Shown here: piece by piece, positions 1-10,577 of the stretch
Layout of the letters: each line of letters starts with the position of its first letter
Numbering within the stretch: the stretch's first letter is position 1
Assembly: GCA_028716365.1 (NCBI GenBank)
Contig: JAQUPZ010000002.1
Location: forward strand, 62,001 to 126,000
Source: Kiritimatiellia bacterium
GTDB taxonomy: Bacteria > Verrucomicrobiota > Kiritimatiellia > UBA8416 > YA12-FULL-48-11
DNA length: 64,000 nt
Direction of reading: 5' to 3'
Position numbers and translations under genes: made by a program
Notes under the pieces: model-generated
Database searches by the model: none
Told to the model about the DNA's origin: nothing
The model's input: only the letters and a program-made list of their open reading frames with translations

Positions 1-439
1 AAAGAAGTTTCACAAGCCTGATGAATTCCAGATAGGCCATCTCTTCTTTTTCCGACCAGAATGTCAAAGGCGGCAGTCTTGTCTTCTTGATAATATCATC
101 TTGCCACATTTCCCTTGGAATACACGCCCGACTCTTCTGAATACAACCTCTGAATTTTTTCTTTATTTCCAGAAATACAGGATCAGAAAGGTTATTGCCA
201 TATGTACGAGCCCGGAGTTTAAATCGATTCACCACTTCCAGTTCTTTGGCATGATATAGAGACAACGATGGGGTATCCAATTGGAGCGTTGTAACATCAT
301 ATTCCGGCGGATCACCACGTGTATGTTCATCAGGCAGGCAAAACGGACGAATAAACTCCCGGATCTGGGGAACCAGCCGGGGCGATATAATGTATTTCGC
401 CTCGTGACGATCCAGCTGAACACTGTATTGCTGATCCAT
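1..439 (-). CDS. VTC-domain (polyphosphate polymerase-like) protein, 3' end cut by window
   Basis: Reading the minus strand from the ATG at 439 gives an open frame to the window edge, about 146 residues. It opens with MDQQYSVQLDRHEAKYI, then has a basic patch (VVNRFKLRARTYG) and an FLEIKKKFRG segment. That order, an R-x-E-x-K-Y start followed by two Lys/Arg-rich strands, is the N-terminal half of the VTC tunnel fold, whose basic residues bind polyphosphate or nucleotide. It lies downstream of, and on the same strand as, the giant CotH/lamin-tail protein. CotH plus VTC-domain genes is a recurrent bacterial pairing (family knowledge), so both may act in cell-surface modification. The C-terminal half is outside the window, so catalytic completeness cannot be judged. 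The 281-bp gap to the next gene holds an open stretch at about 549-655 on the minus strand that could be a gene remnant. Confidence 0.8.
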   Translation of the reverse strand, partial: MDQQYSVQLDRHEAKYIISPRLVPQIREFIRPFCLPDEHTRGDPPEYDVTTLQLDTPSLSLYHAKELEVVNRFKLRARTYGNNLSDPVFLEIKKKFRGCIQKSRACIPREMWQDDIIKKTRLPPLTFWSEKEEMAYLEFIRLVKLL

Positions 440-720
440 TTTCTATTGTTCCAATTATAAACGAAATAATGACTTAAACAATATCACCCCGATCCGATCG
501 GGACCAACCATGTATCCAGCGTGTCTCCCCAAGGTTGATAACCCCAAGACAAGATTCATAATTCTGTTCCCGTTTCAGTCACTGCAAAGCCTGTATTGGC
601 CCCTTGAATACTTTTATCTTCCACCACAATCAATTCTTGCACAGTGACACTACCTGCTAGTCCAATTTATCCATTCCTGATTTGTTATACCAGCAGTCTC
701 CATTTGTCTCAAGGAGAGAA

Positions 721-3700
721 TTATGGCTGACTGGGTGTCACCAGACGATAATAACGGTGCTCCGGATTACCTCCTGTCACGTCTGTTACCTCGACCATAT
801 GCGCAGTTATTGAAGCAGTAACGTCAGTCAGTTTTATCCACACCCCACTGGTCAAAGAATCACGATAGACTACAGAATAACTGCGGTGTGCCTGAGCCAG
901 GAAACTTATTTTAATTGCATCGGTATTATCGATGTTCTCAACTTTCAGTACACTCGTTCTATCCTGGGGATTTGTTCCAGAAATGTATTCCTCATAGTTG
1001 GTTCGAAGATCGCCATCAGGATCGGCATTATCACCGCTTATCAACAGATCTGACAGTTCGACTGGGGTGAAATATCTGGCTTTCCAAGCACTGAAACTTT
1101 CCATATCCACCATTATACTAACATTATTACTGGCAGAAAATTGCCCGTCATAGGCTGAAAGACACAGTACGTAATTGCCCGTTGTTGCAAATGAAACCTC
1201 AGTCTCCAGCATATTGGTATACTGGAATTCGATGGCGCCCGGCCCACTGAATTTACTCCATGTGGTTATTGGAATTGCAGGTGGAGACAACATGGCATCA
1301 TCGGTCACACCACCTTTCAGGTTTCCTTTTGCGGGGAGTGCCACAACAAAATTCGTTCCGGCATTTACGACTGGAACCCTGTTTGTCGTATCAGTCAATC
1401 CAGTCAATTTAAGGTCAAAACTGAGATCGGCATTATTGGTGGTGTTCTGATGAATCTCCACAGCAATGACATTCGTCCCGTTTACAAGCAGGTCCGGAGA
1501 TACAGGCCTGTCAAATAGATTTGTCTCATCAGCACCTGAAACGGCCCAACTGGCCAGAGTAAGGTTACTAATGGTGCCTATGGGAATATTGCTTCGGAAA
1601 ATTTCAACACCATTCAAATATACGACTCCCCCGGCATCCCTGAGGAGAAACACTGTCATATCGTAGACCGCTGATGCATTCGTAACGTCAAACGCTCGAC
1701 GAAAATAGGTGGTAATATATCGATTACTGATATAGCCACCATAACTGACTACAGTCCTTTCGTGACCATCTCCATAACCTAACTGCGCAGGGCCAGTGGA
1801 CCACGTACTGTCATTGAAAGTCTGACTTACCCAATTCGTACCCTGGTCAGAACCATTATCAAGATACTTCCATACTGAACCTGTAGCTATCATGGTCGTT
1901 TGGGTATAAACCCGCGAAACCAGAACATTAACATCATTACTTGCCTGTAACACACTGTCGTCGGCTGTCATTCGCAAAACATACGAACCGGGAACCGGAA
2001 TTCTTGCAGTTGCGTTTGACATGTGCGCATCAACAAAAGTCACTGTCCCAGTCCCGCTGACCTGACTCCATGTTATAGCCACATTGCCGGGGGGATTCGG
2101 GAGCCCGTCTTCAAGTACCGAGCCGCCGAGAAGCACATTTGCAGGGAAGAATCCCGACCGCACCATAATATTTGCACCGGCATTGGGAACCGGTGCTTTG
2201 TTTTCGTCGTTCGACCGGCCCGGCGACGGTTTACCCTGACTCGCCCGCCAGTTCACAGGATCATTACCATAAGCCGATTCACTGATACGTTCCAGCGATA
2301 GACCCGATCCGGAAGCAGCTATTGGCCACGGAGACTTGTCATTATAACGAACCTCATCCACGACGATATACGGCACATAAACGTAAGGTTCATGCGTTAT
2401 CTCATTGGTAAGAGTATCCGGTACGCCTGGTTCCATTAATCGGATCATTTCACCGCTATTTTCAAGTATACCAGAATAAGGTCCCAGAACAGGTACCTCC
2501 GTCGGAACGTTATTATTTGTACGAAATACCGTCGGATCACCTGCCACGACAAGTAAATACCCGTAAGTCGTTAACTGTACATTAGTTGGAAAGACGTATC
2601 CAATACTTTCAATCTTCCAAGTATTGGTTGGATTCAAAGGATCATACAATGGGACTGCGTTACTGGTGATGTTCTTTAATTCGATGAATTCATCGTAACC
2701 AGACAATGGCTGGTACTGGATTTCGTTTATTACCACAGGTCCGATCTTCGGGCCAGCATTCACCGAACCAATCGTATTTGTACGCTCTATCGGAAACTGG
2801 ATTTCACCCGTACTTATAGTATAGCGCTGGAATGTACCGCCATTATGCGAAGCGCCAAAAGCGAAACCATCACTGTAACCAGTCAGGTTACTGGCCAAAT
2901 CAGCCGAGTACAGATAGACCTCTTCGCCATATTCACTTAATCCGAAACTCGGATCTACGCCCGGATCAGGATTAAACTGGCTCGCATCAAAGACCATGTA
3001 TGTTCCGCTGGTAATTACCGTACCTGCAGGAATAGAATATTTCTTCGGTACAGACCGGTTATCTGTAAGGTACCAGTAACTTATATCCACATTGTTCGTA
3101 TTAGGATTATACAGTTCAATTGCATCATACTCAGGCAAATCGGTATGGGCCAGCACTTCAGTAATCCAGATGGGACTGATTGAAGACGATGGATCGTCTG
3201 CCCCGGGCGAACCTCCGATCTGCGAACTTGCCCTCCAATTTGACGCATTTGTCGGGTCCGGATTATAATTAGGATTTACTGGAACGATCGAGAAGCCATC
3301 TCCATCAGCCATCATGGGCCATGGGGAAAGATCAGTGTAGGCCACTTCAAAAATCGATGTTCCTGAAGCATGAACCAGGGTTATTGTCTCACCGGAATTT
3401 GCCAATTTACCATCATAAACACCCCCGATCGTAACACTCGGATACTTATTGGCAAACTCATCAGGATCATTGACCAGCACAACAAATTGTCCAGCCCCCA
3501 GATGTGTACCCAGCGGAAATGTATAAGAAATTCCATTTGTAAAATACACACCGCTGAGGTCCATATCCGAACCACCTACATTTTTAAGTTCAAGAAACTC
3601 ATATTCATCGCCATCCACATCACCCTGCGATGGAGGATGATACATGATTTCTGTGATCAACAGGTCTGTAAACGATCTGATAATGTAGAATGATGCTTCA

Positions 3701-6700
3701 TTAAGCGCGCTCCATGTTGAACCGTAAAGAACACGAGCTTTGATGTGTACCGAGTCATTTAGAATCACCGGCCCACTGTATGTTAACGCACCCGGGTCAA
3801 CAGCTCCACCCATCTGACGCGGGTCTGTACCATTCTGAGTATAATAAACTGTTCCGGACGGCGAACTCATCGTTAAGGAAAAATCATAAGGAACGTTACC
3901 GCCTTGTTGGTTAAACACCGGCGGATTGACGGTAGGATACAAACCACGGTTTTTAAACTGCTGAAACACTATTGCAGGTCGCTGGGGGAGATAAGTGGAA
4001 AGAACGTAATTCGTTGCGTCCTGCCAATCCAAAAGTGTGATAAGAGTTCCAGCCTGATCACCCCACCTGGCACTCTCGGCAACCAGGGCAGGATCCAACG
4101 GTGCCGCCAATGCCCTGTAACGCGGTATTGTCTGGTTCGTTGTCAGTGCCCCACCATTAAACATGTGCCGGTATATATGATCGGCAAATAACATTCGGAA
4201 TTCCGGATTGCTTCTTAACTGGCCATATGGTTGCGCCACTCCATTGGTAGAACCCGTAACATCCGTGCCTAAAGTGCCCCAGATATTCAAGCCGGCTTCT
4301 GCATCCCAGACAGAAAACTTGAATCCGGTACTGGTGGTACTGTCACGGAACCTTAATGCATGCCAGTTGTTATGTGGCCAGTCTGGATCACCAACCCACA
4401 TCCTGATCATCAGGTAATCAATATAATTATCGACGTCGAGATAATCCGGATAGGCTGGATTCCGGGAACCATCAGGATTGTTGCCCTGGATCTCCTGATA
4501 CTGAACAATATTGGAAACCCCGGCATTACATTTGGCAACCAGTATATCCCAGGCAGTTTTATCCCCCTCAATAGCTTCATTGTTGACTATGACATCCCAG
4601 TTAGTCTTGCTTCCGCCAAAGTATGATTCTCCAAAACTCTGGTCTGGTTTCTCGCTGACGTTGTAAATCCCCCAATACAAGCCATCGAGGTAGAGATGTA
4701 CGAATGTATCATGAGGTGAAAAACCTCCCATGGCTATGTGCGATCGTTTCGCAAATGCGTCAGCCACATACTGCCTTTTGGCAAGACCGGTGCCACCCGT
4801 CCATGCGCTCCAGGCATCATTTGCGCCCGCACGGAAAACAAGCGTGTCGAAACTCGTAACAGCTGTCGGATCATCAAAAACATCATAGTTGAGCTTGGAT
4901 GGACCGTATTCACTTTTAAACAGTACACGAAACGAATGTTTCCTCGACAAACTCATACTGCGAAATGCCCCTCCCTGCATTCGCAAACCACAATTCTCAT
5001 TGAAAGCAGTGCTGTTATTCGTCGTGATCCACTCGACGCTCGCCGGACGTTCCCATATATCCCCCTGCCCCGACGAATTCACATAAATGCCGTAAGACGA
5101 GCTGAATAAATTGGAATTGTCCGTTACCAGCGAAATAGACGGCAAAGCTTTCAACGCGTTGGTCATCATGGGAGCGAATGTAAAATTACTTACGATCGAT
5201 GGATCCATTCCATAATCGGCACGGGTACCGTTCCAGCTCATTGTAAAACCGGGCGGATTTGTTGGTTGTTTAAGCACGTCCTCGTAAAAAATATAAGTAT
5301 GCGTTTCGGATCCAGCCGGACCAAAACCGGCACAGTATCCATCGGCGCGGATAACCGTCGAGTTAGTCAGATTCATGGCGGTAGTATAAAGTGTACTGGT
5401 TGTCGTCGGTGTATTACAATTCAGCGTATATCTGATCTCGGCATTGGTCGTTGCCGAGGTGATTGTAATAGAAATCGCATTCGAGAACAATCCGCGGTCA
5501 ATGTTGAACCGGAGATTCTCCACATACGCACAGAAACCAATATGATTAAAAGCCCCCGGCGAGGGGGTCTTGAAATAGTAGTTTGTGAGAGTCTGGACTT
5601 TATACTCCACAAGTTCGGGCAAAATCAGGAAATTCGTATCGTTACTGCTCACATTGAGTCCATGTATGGCCAGAACATTAGTACCGTCCTGAAGATATCC
5701 CCTATTACTTGAAATATTGATCGTTTCAAAGACAACAGCCTGAGCCGGGGGATGCGAATTCGTCGCAGTAGAATCCCATTGCGGCGTAGCCGGCGCATTC
5801 CGGCTGGCAATTTCCTGCCCATTCAAATATGCCACAAATCCGTCATCGTACTTCATCTTTAAATACAACGATTCGATGGAAACCGTATTTGTCACTGTGA
5901 AGGGAATTCGGAGATATAGCGACGCGTTCTTGTCCAGCATGGAATCCTGAATATCCGTAGCAATAATACTCTTATAACTTAAACCACCTGCAGCCATGGG
6001 TACGCAACTCGCAGCAAGTCCGCCATTAGTTGTCTGTCCCACAAGCCGGAAATTGCTGTTCCATGCCGTATTACTTCCCGAAGCCGCAAATAACTCGGCT
6101 TCCGATCCTCCACCTCTCTCATAAGCTACAAACCTGAGATCATATTCTCCAGCGGTAGCAAAATTGAACACCCCGAGAGTATTGCCAGGTCCGCGTGGAT
6201 TCGGATAACTTATACTGAAAGACCCCACCGTCAGTCCAAAACCATCATCAGTATTTGCCCCGAACGTCCATTGCCCGGCAGTTGGAATCGTAACTATTGC
6301 ATTAGCCTCAATGGTAAAATCGTCAACATCCACGCCAATGGTACCACCGGGAAACGGACTGTCGCTTCCATAATTGGCGGAACTACCGGTCCCAAGAAAA
6401 TTGACGACACTGCAGTTCTGCGAAATAACATATGACTGCTGACTGGGAGTCGCAATTACAGATTCCGCAGCAGCGAGAGTGCTGATTGTAACATTTGCCT
6501 TGAAGTTCCGCACAGCAAAACCAGGTACAGTTGTCTGATATCCGATACCTGTAATCACATTGCTCCAACCGGAATCATCAAAAGCAGGCGATATCCATGT
6601 TGAACCAAGAGAACCGTCCATGGGAATAAAATAACCGGCAAAAGAACCTGTTGATACAAGAACATTTGTGACGACGCTCTGTCCCATTCCATAGGAGATA

Positions 6701-7182
6701 TCTTTATATTGTTCGGGAAATGCCGGATTAAACTCGGACACCACAGTAACACCGTCCGGCTTTACCAACGCCAGGTATTCACCACCTGCACTGAGTTTGA
6801 AACCAGTATGGAATGGAGAACCAACTACGCGACGAATGTTCGTGGTAGCAAATACCACAAGAAATTCCCCGGGTCCCAGTGAAAAAGAAGGAAATGACCA
6901 GTTTGTAAGCTTGGCTTGATTATCCGTTAGATACCACCCCGTAAGATCCACCGTTCCTGTACCAGAATTGTAGATTTCTATCCAATCAGAGTATTGACCA
7001 TCTTCATCGGCCAGCGTCTTGTTGTTGTCGGCCATAAACTCGGTTATACTCACATCACTTTGGGCAAGAGAAAAAAAATCCGTATGCAGCAATATCGTTA
7101 TTGCCGCCAATACGGCTGTATACCTATATGTCAGTTTCAAAACTGGCTGGATCCTTTCACTCCTTAAGGTCCAATTTTTCAA
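721..7182 (-). CDS. Giant secreted lamin-tail / CotH kinase / PA14 multidomain protein
   Basis: 2153 residues with an N-terminal signal segment ending near residue 41. Domains read in order: lamin-tail domain (about 45-165, SITEFMADNN start), a jelly-roll type segment with a PA14-like insert (about 190-400), a chitobiase/hexosaminidase C-terminal type repeat (about 575-650), a CotH kinase domain (about 700-1060, with FVHLYLDGLYWGIYNVSEKP and a late VWDAE motif), a second chitobiase-type repeat (about 1120-1190), three more lamin-tail domains (near 1200 ITEIMYHPP, 1340 ITEVLAHTD, 1475 INEIQYQPL), Ig-like domains (near 1660 and 1890) and another jelly-roll segment (near 1750). CotH proteins are atypical kinases that phosphorylate surface proteins. 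The many adhesive domains suggest an extracellular or surface location. A VTC-domain gene follows on the same strand. No C-terminal sorting motif was recognised. Confidence 0.88.
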   Translation of the reverse strand: MKNWTLRSERIQPVLKLTYRYTAVLAAITILLHTDFFSLAQSDVSITEFMADNNKTLADEDGQYSDWIEIYNSGTGTVDLTGWYLTDNQAKLTNWSFPSFSLGPGEFLVVFATTNIRRVVGSPFHTGFKLSAGGEYLALVKPDGVTVVSEFNPAFPEQYKDISYGMGQSVVTNVLVSTGSFAGYFIPMDGSLGSTWISPAFDDSGWSNVITGIGYQTTVPGFAVRNFKANVTISTLAAAESVIATPSQQSYVISQNCSVVNFLGTGSSANYGSDSPFPGGTIGVDVDDFTIEANAIVTIPTAGQWTFGANTDDGFGLTVGSFSISYPNPRGPGNTLGVFNFATAGEYDLRFVAYERGGGSEAELFAASGSNTAWNSNFRLVGQTTNGGLAASCVPMAAGGLSYKSIIATDIQDSMLDKNASLYLRIPFTVTNTVSIESLYLKMKYDDGFVAYLNGQEIASRNAPATPQWDSTATNSHPPAQAVVFETINISSNRGYLQDGTNVLAIHGLNVSSNDTNFLILPELVEYKVQTLTNYYFKTPSPGAFNHIGFCAYVENLRFNIDRGLFSNAISITITSATTNAEIRYTLNCNTPTTTSTLYTTAMNLTNSTVIRADGYCAGFGPAGSETHTYIFYEDVLKQPTNPPGFTMSWNGTRADYGMDPSIVSNFTFAPMMTNALKALPSISLVTDNSNLFSSSYGIYVNSSGQGDIWERPASVEWITTNNSTAFNENCGLRMQGGAFRSMSLSRKHSFRVLFKSEYGPSKLNYDVFDDPTAVTSFDTLVFRAGANDAWSAWTGGTGLAKRQYVADAFAKRSHIAMGGFSPHDTFVHLYLDGLYWGIYNVSEKPDQSFGESYFGGSKTNWDVIVNNEAIEGDKTAWDILVAKCNAGVSNIVQYQEIQGNNPDGSRNPAYPDYLDVDNYIDYLMIRMWVGDPDWPHNNWHALRFRDSTTSTGFKFSVWDAEAGLNIWGTLGTDVTGSTNGVAQPYGQLRSNPEFRMLFADHIYRHMFNGGALTTNQTIPRYRALAAPLDPALVAESARWGDQAGTLITLLDWQDATNYVLSTYLPQRPAIVFQQFKNRGLYPTVNPPVFNQQGGNVPYDFSLTMSSPSGTVYYTQNGTDPRQMGGAVDPGALTYSGPVILNDSVHIKARVLYGSTWSALNEASFYIIRSFTDLLITEIMYHPPSQGDVDGDEYEFLELKNVGGSDMDLSGVYFTNGISYTFPLGTHLGAGQFVVLVNDPDEFANKYPSVTIGGVYDGKLANSGETITLVHASGTSIFEVAYTDLSPWPMMADGDGFSIVPVNPNYNPDPTNASNWRASSQIGGSPGADDPSSSISPIWITEVLAHTDLPEYDAIELYNPNTNNVDISYWYLTDNRSVPKKYSIPAGTVITSGTYMVFDASQFNPDPGVDPSFGLSEYGEEVYLYSADLASNLTGYSDGFAFGASHNGGTFQRYTISTGEIQFPIERTNTIGSVNAGPKIGPVVINEIQYQPLSGYDEFIELKNITSNAVPLYDPLNPTNTWKIESIGYVFPTNVQLTTYGYLLVVAGDPTVFRTNNNVPTEVPVLGPYSGILENSGEMIRLMEPGVPDTLTNEITHEPYVYVPYIVVDEVRYNDKSPWPIAASGSGLSLERISESAYGNDPVNWRASQGKPSPGRSNDENKAPVPNAGANIMVRSGFFPANVLLGGSVLEDGLPNPPGNVAITWSQVSGTGTVTFVDAHMSNATARIPVPGSYVLRMTADDSVLQASNDVNVLVSRVYTQTTMIATGSVWKYLDNGSDQGTNWVSQTFNDSTWSTGPAQLGYGDGHERTVVSYGGYISNRYITTYFRRAFDVTNASAVYDMTVFLLRDAGGVVYLNGVEIFRSNIPIGTISNLTLASWAVSGADETNLFDRPVSPDLLVNGTNVIAVEIHQNTTNNADLSFDLKLTGLTDTTNRVPVVNAGTNFVVALPAKGNLKGGVTDDAMLSPPAIPITTWSKFSGPGAIEFQYTNMLETEVSFATTGNYVLCLSAYDGQFSASNNVSIMVDMESFSAWKARYFTPVELSDLLISGDNADPDGDLRTNYEEYISGTNPQDRTSVLKVENIDNTDAIKISFLAQAHRSYSVVYRDSLTSGVWIKLTDVTASITAHMVEVTDVTGGNPEHRYYRLVTPSQP

Positions 7183-7380
7183 TTTTCAGGATAAATACTT
7201 CATGTGAAGCACATTTACCCAGAAATGTTAATGATACTCCATCGGGACCCTGTATACAAGACAACATTGGTTCCCGAGGACAAACCTCCATACATCAATG
7301 ATTGACAGAATGACCGTAATCGCAATATGTTACGACAACAGTTCACTATAAGATCTTTCACTTCAGCAAGAGGACTTACC

Positions 7381-8274
7381 ATGAATAATTCAACTAAGGA
7401 AAAAACAGTCAGTATCAGCCGGAGAGATCTTCTCTGGAATATCGCAGGTGGAGCTATTTTAGTCACCGCCGGGTCCGGAAGTTCGGTAATCGGAGCAGAA
7501 GACAAACCTGCTTCAACACAATTGAAGGGTCGGATCAAGCAGGCCGCATGTGGAGGAGTTTTCGGCAAAAATAAGACTTTCGAAGAAAAATGTGAAATCT
7601 GCACAAAACTCGGACTTAAAGGAATGGATTTCATAGGACCGAATGACTGGCCAACACTGAAAAAGTATGGACTTATCTGCACCATGGTCCAGGGTGGAGC
7701 CAGGGGATTCAACCGCAAAGAGAACCACGACAGCTGTATCGAATCACTGAAGAAGAACATCGCACTGACCGCTGATGCCGGCTTCCCGAATGTTGTAGTT
7801 TTTTCCGGAAACCGTGACGGCATTTCCGATGAAGCTGGCATGGAAAATTGCGCCGAAGGACTGAAGAAAATCGCCGCTTTTGCTGAAGAAAAGAAAATCA
7901 ACGTCTGCATGGAACTCCTGAATTCCAAGCGGAACCACAAAGGCTACCAGTGTGACCGCACTGCATGGGGTGCCGAGGTCTGTAAGAAAGTGGGCAGTCC
8001 ACGAATTAAACTATTGTATGATATTTATCACATGCAGGTGCAGGAGGGTGATGTCATTGCCACTATCCGCGAGAATATACAGTACATAGGCCATTTCCAT
8101 ACCGCCGGTGTACCGGGCCGTAACGAAATTGACGAATCACAGGAATTGTATTATCCGGCCATTATGCAGGCAATCGTTGATTTGAAATACGAAGGCTATG
8201 TGGCACACGAATATAGTCCCAAGAAAGATCCAATTGAGTCCCTGAAAAAAGCCATCCAGCTTTGTGATATATAG
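7381..8274 (+). CDS. Tat-exported hydroxypyruvate isomerase-like TIM barrel
   Basis: 297 residues from the ATG at 7381, chosen over an upstream in-frame codon because AGAGGA precedes it at good spacing and because it places a Tat signal (ISRRDLLWNIAGGA) at the N terminus. The mature part is a sugar-phosphate isomerase/epimerase (AP endonuclease 2-type) TIM barrel. It has the metal-binding segments of the hydroxypyruvate isomerase group: an MELLNSK strand, LLYDIYHMQ, and GHFHTAGVPGR with a late HEYSPK. The family isomerises hydroxypyruvate/tartronate semialdehyde or related keto sugars. Tat export of such isomerases is common in Planctomycetes and Lentisphaerae. It is convergent with the spermidine-synthase-like gene 62 bp away. 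The substrate is not determinable from sequence. Confidence 0.85.
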   Translation: MNNSTKEKTVSISRRDLLWNIAGGAILVTAGSGSSVIGAEDKPASTQLKGRIKQAACGGVFGKNKTFEEKCEICTKLGLKGMDFIGPNDWPTLKKYGLICTMVQGGARGFNRKENHDSCIESLKKNIALTADAGFPNVVVFSGNRDGISDEAGMENCAEGLKKIAAFAEEKKINVCMELLNSKRNHKGYQCDRTAWGAEVCKKVGSPRIKLLYDIYHMQVQEGDVIATIRENIQYIGHFHTAGVPGRNEIDESQELYYPAIMQAIVDLKYEGYVAHEYSPKKDPIESLKKAIQLCDI

Positions 8275-8336
8275 ACGGCAGCATACGACATTTTCAGGTT
8301 CTACTGTTTCAGAGCCCGATACTCTAAAGATAATTG

Positions 8337-10577
8337 TTACAACGAGCCATGAAGACCTGCATTCAGGTTCATCAGTGAGCCAAGTACATTACTGTATCTG
8401 TCCGTCCATGGTTTCGGGAGATTTCCGGCTTCTTTTCTCGTGTCGCTCCATCCCATCCGAACAATTAACATATCGATTTTCGAGGGATTTCTGCTAAGCG
8501 CTACCCATTGAGTCGTATCCGCATCCGGATCGACCAGGCCAGCATTGGATTTTTCACAAAAATTAAGCCCCAGCATCTTCGCGTTACTGCAGATGACCGG
8601 CGGCAGATCAATAAATCTGTTGGAAACATGCATAAGGAGAAGGCCATCATCACCCAGGACCCTGAAATATTCCTGCAGTGCTTCAACCGTAAGGAGATGC
8701 ACTGGAATCGAGCCGCTGTTGAACGCATCTATCAGGAGCAAGTCGAGGTCACTTTCCTTGAGTTTCCGGAGGGATATCCGTCCGTCACCCGTCATAAACC
8801 TTACCTTCGCCCCGCGATTACGGGCAGTTTTCAGATATACAAAATCCCTCTCGGCAATCGGCACATTATCGGGATCAAGTTCGAATATTGTAAAAGTCTG
8901 ACCATTTCCAAAATATGCCGACAATGCCCCGGTTCCAAGGCCGATCATCCCGACATGGTGAAACGAAAAATTGGTCGAAACGAGCATGGCCCCCGCTGGC
9001 CCGGATGGATGATGATAAGACAGCGGAACACCAACCTTGGGCCCGGAAATGTACTGTCGGCCATGCAGGGTTGTCCCATGCTGAAGGTAGCGCAGATTTC
9101 CTGAATCATAAACTTTATAGATTCCGTAGAAATTCCTGAACCTGCCGATCCTGCTTCCCCTGGAAATCACATCCTCCGTGAAACCAAGCGATATCGAAGC
9201 CACAATTAACAGCACCACAAACTGCCACGGTTTACCCGCAGCCCACAGTACCGCAAGGATAACCGGAACAGCCATGATAACCATCAACAGAGGCTCTTTA
9301 CCGGCCGTGGTTCCCGCCGGGACAATCAGAGCTGGTAAAAGAGTTGAAGCAAGGACAATAATCAGACTGCAAATCGCCAGAGATGTGAGAGTCCGTATCC
9401 AACCCGATCTTCCATCAGGACCGGTCGCAGGTTCATGTTCTTTGAAACACAGGGCAAAAGACACCACTGCAAGAACAAGGGCCAGGGGGAACTCAACAAG
9501 CGATCTGCTCACCAGCGGTATGACCCACCCGATAAAGAGACTGCCGGCAAGTCCTCCAGCCGCAATTGTCAGGTAGAATGTGGTAAGATTACGGTTCGTG
9601 TCCGCCGGCTTGGATCTGACAAGTTCTCCGCTGCAGGTCAGACAGACTGCAAACAGGATGAACATATACAGGCCGAGAGAGACCAGTATCGGCAGGGTAA
9701 GCCTTATCTGGATCATAAGGTACAGAAGTATGCCGAGCACCACGGCCCAATACATTATCTTTGGCCACCACGCGGGATACCAGGGCTTTTCCTTGAATGT
9801 TACTACATATGCCAGCAGATATATCGCAAGAGGAAGGATCCAAAGGAACGGTATGGAGGCAAGGTCAAGGGTGATGACATTGGTAACCGCCAGCAACAGC
9901 GCCGTGCCTGCCGCACTCAGTATGAACCAGCACACCAGCAAACCAGGCCGGACACTTCCACCCGCCTGGGCTGCCGGTAAATTTTCCTCTTTCCTTGTAG
10001 GCATACAGAAAGCGTGCAGACATACAACGCACAGATAACCTGCAAGCCATAAATGCCACTGACTGTCGAGGTTAAGGAACGGTTCAACCAGGGCAGGATA
10101 CGTCAGCAGACCAAGCATCGAGCCAAGGTTGGATCCACTGTACAGTACATACGGGTTCATTCTTTCAGGCAAGTCAGATGACAACAGCCATTTCTGAAGC
10201 ATAAGACTTGTTGTTGAAAGCACAAAAACCGGAAGACCCACTGTCAGCGTAAGTGTCACAACTATGGAAACGGCAAGATGCATCTGCCCCATGCCTGTTT
10301 CCGGCATGATGAATTGACGCGAGACCACCAGTATAGGCAGGAGCAGAAGGATCCAGTGAATTTTCGAATACAGCACAACGCCGAATCGCCTGTGTACGGA
10401 ATGTGCGTAAAGATAGCCCAGGAGCAATACAGCCTGGTAGAAAACCATGCAGACGCCCCAGACAAGGTAACTCCCTCCAAACAATGGCAGAAGCGCCTTG
10501 GAGGTCATCGGCTGAATCTGGAAGAAGAGAAAAGCGCTTAGAAAGACAGTTGTTTGGTAAATCCAGATCCGACTCAT
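8337..10577 (-). CDS. Membrane-fused spermidine synthase-like methyltransferase-fold protein
   Basis: 746 residues. The N-terminal half has many hydrophobic helices (starting FLSAFLFFQIQPM), as in the fused MFS-like/spermidine synthase family. The C-terminal third is a Rossmann domain with the nucleotide-binding glycine loop VGMIGLGTGALSAYF, the acidic FELDPDN and the LDLLLIDAFNSGSIPVHL segment that corresponds to the aminopropyltransferase catalytic region. Members of this fused family are often uncharacterised and polyamine synthesis should not be assumed. The start codon overlaps the stop of the upstream AI-2E-type transporter gene by four bases (ATGA), so the two are probably translationally coupled in one transcript. 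Confidence 0.82.
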   Translation of the reverse strand: MSRIWIYQTTVFLSAFLFFQIQPMTSKALLPLFGGSYLVWGVCMVFYQAVLLLGYLYAHSVHRRFGVVLYSKIHWILLLLPILVVSRQFIMPETGMGQMHLAVSIVVTLTLTVGLPVFVLSTTSLMLQKWLLSSDLPERMNPYVLYSGSNLGSMLGLLTYPALVEPFLNLDSQWHLWLAGYLCVVCLHAFCMPTRKEENLPAAQAGGSVRPGLLVCWFILSAAGTALLLAVTNVITLDLASIPFLWILPLAIYLLAYVVTFKEKPWYPAWWPKIMYWAVVLGILLYLMIQIRLTLPILVSLGLYMFILFAVCLTCSGELVRSKPADTNRNLTTFYLTIAAGGLAGSLFIGWVIPLVSRSLVEFPLALVLAVVSFALCFKEHEPATGPDGRSGWIRTLTSLAICSLIIVLASTLLPALIVPAGTTAGKEPLLMVIMAVPVILAVLWAAGKPWQFVVLLIVASISLGFTEDVISRGSRIGRFRNFYGIYKVYDSGNLRYLQHGTTLHGRQYISGPKVGVPLSYHHPSGPAGAMLVSTNFSFHHVGMIGLGTGALSAYFGNGQTFTIFELDPDNVPIAERDFVYLKTARNRGAKVRFMTGDGRISLRKLKESDLDLLLIDAFNSGSIPVHLLTVEALQEYFRVLGDDGLLLMHVSNRFIDLPPVICSNAKMLGLNFCEKSNAGLVDPDADTTQWVALSRNPSKIDMLIVRMGWSDTRKEAGNLPKPWTDRYSNVLGSLMNLNAGLHGSL

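Noticed and set aside
229..423. 64-codon minus-strand frame
   Set aside because: It overlaps the VTC-domain frame in another phase; the VTC frame has the family motifs.
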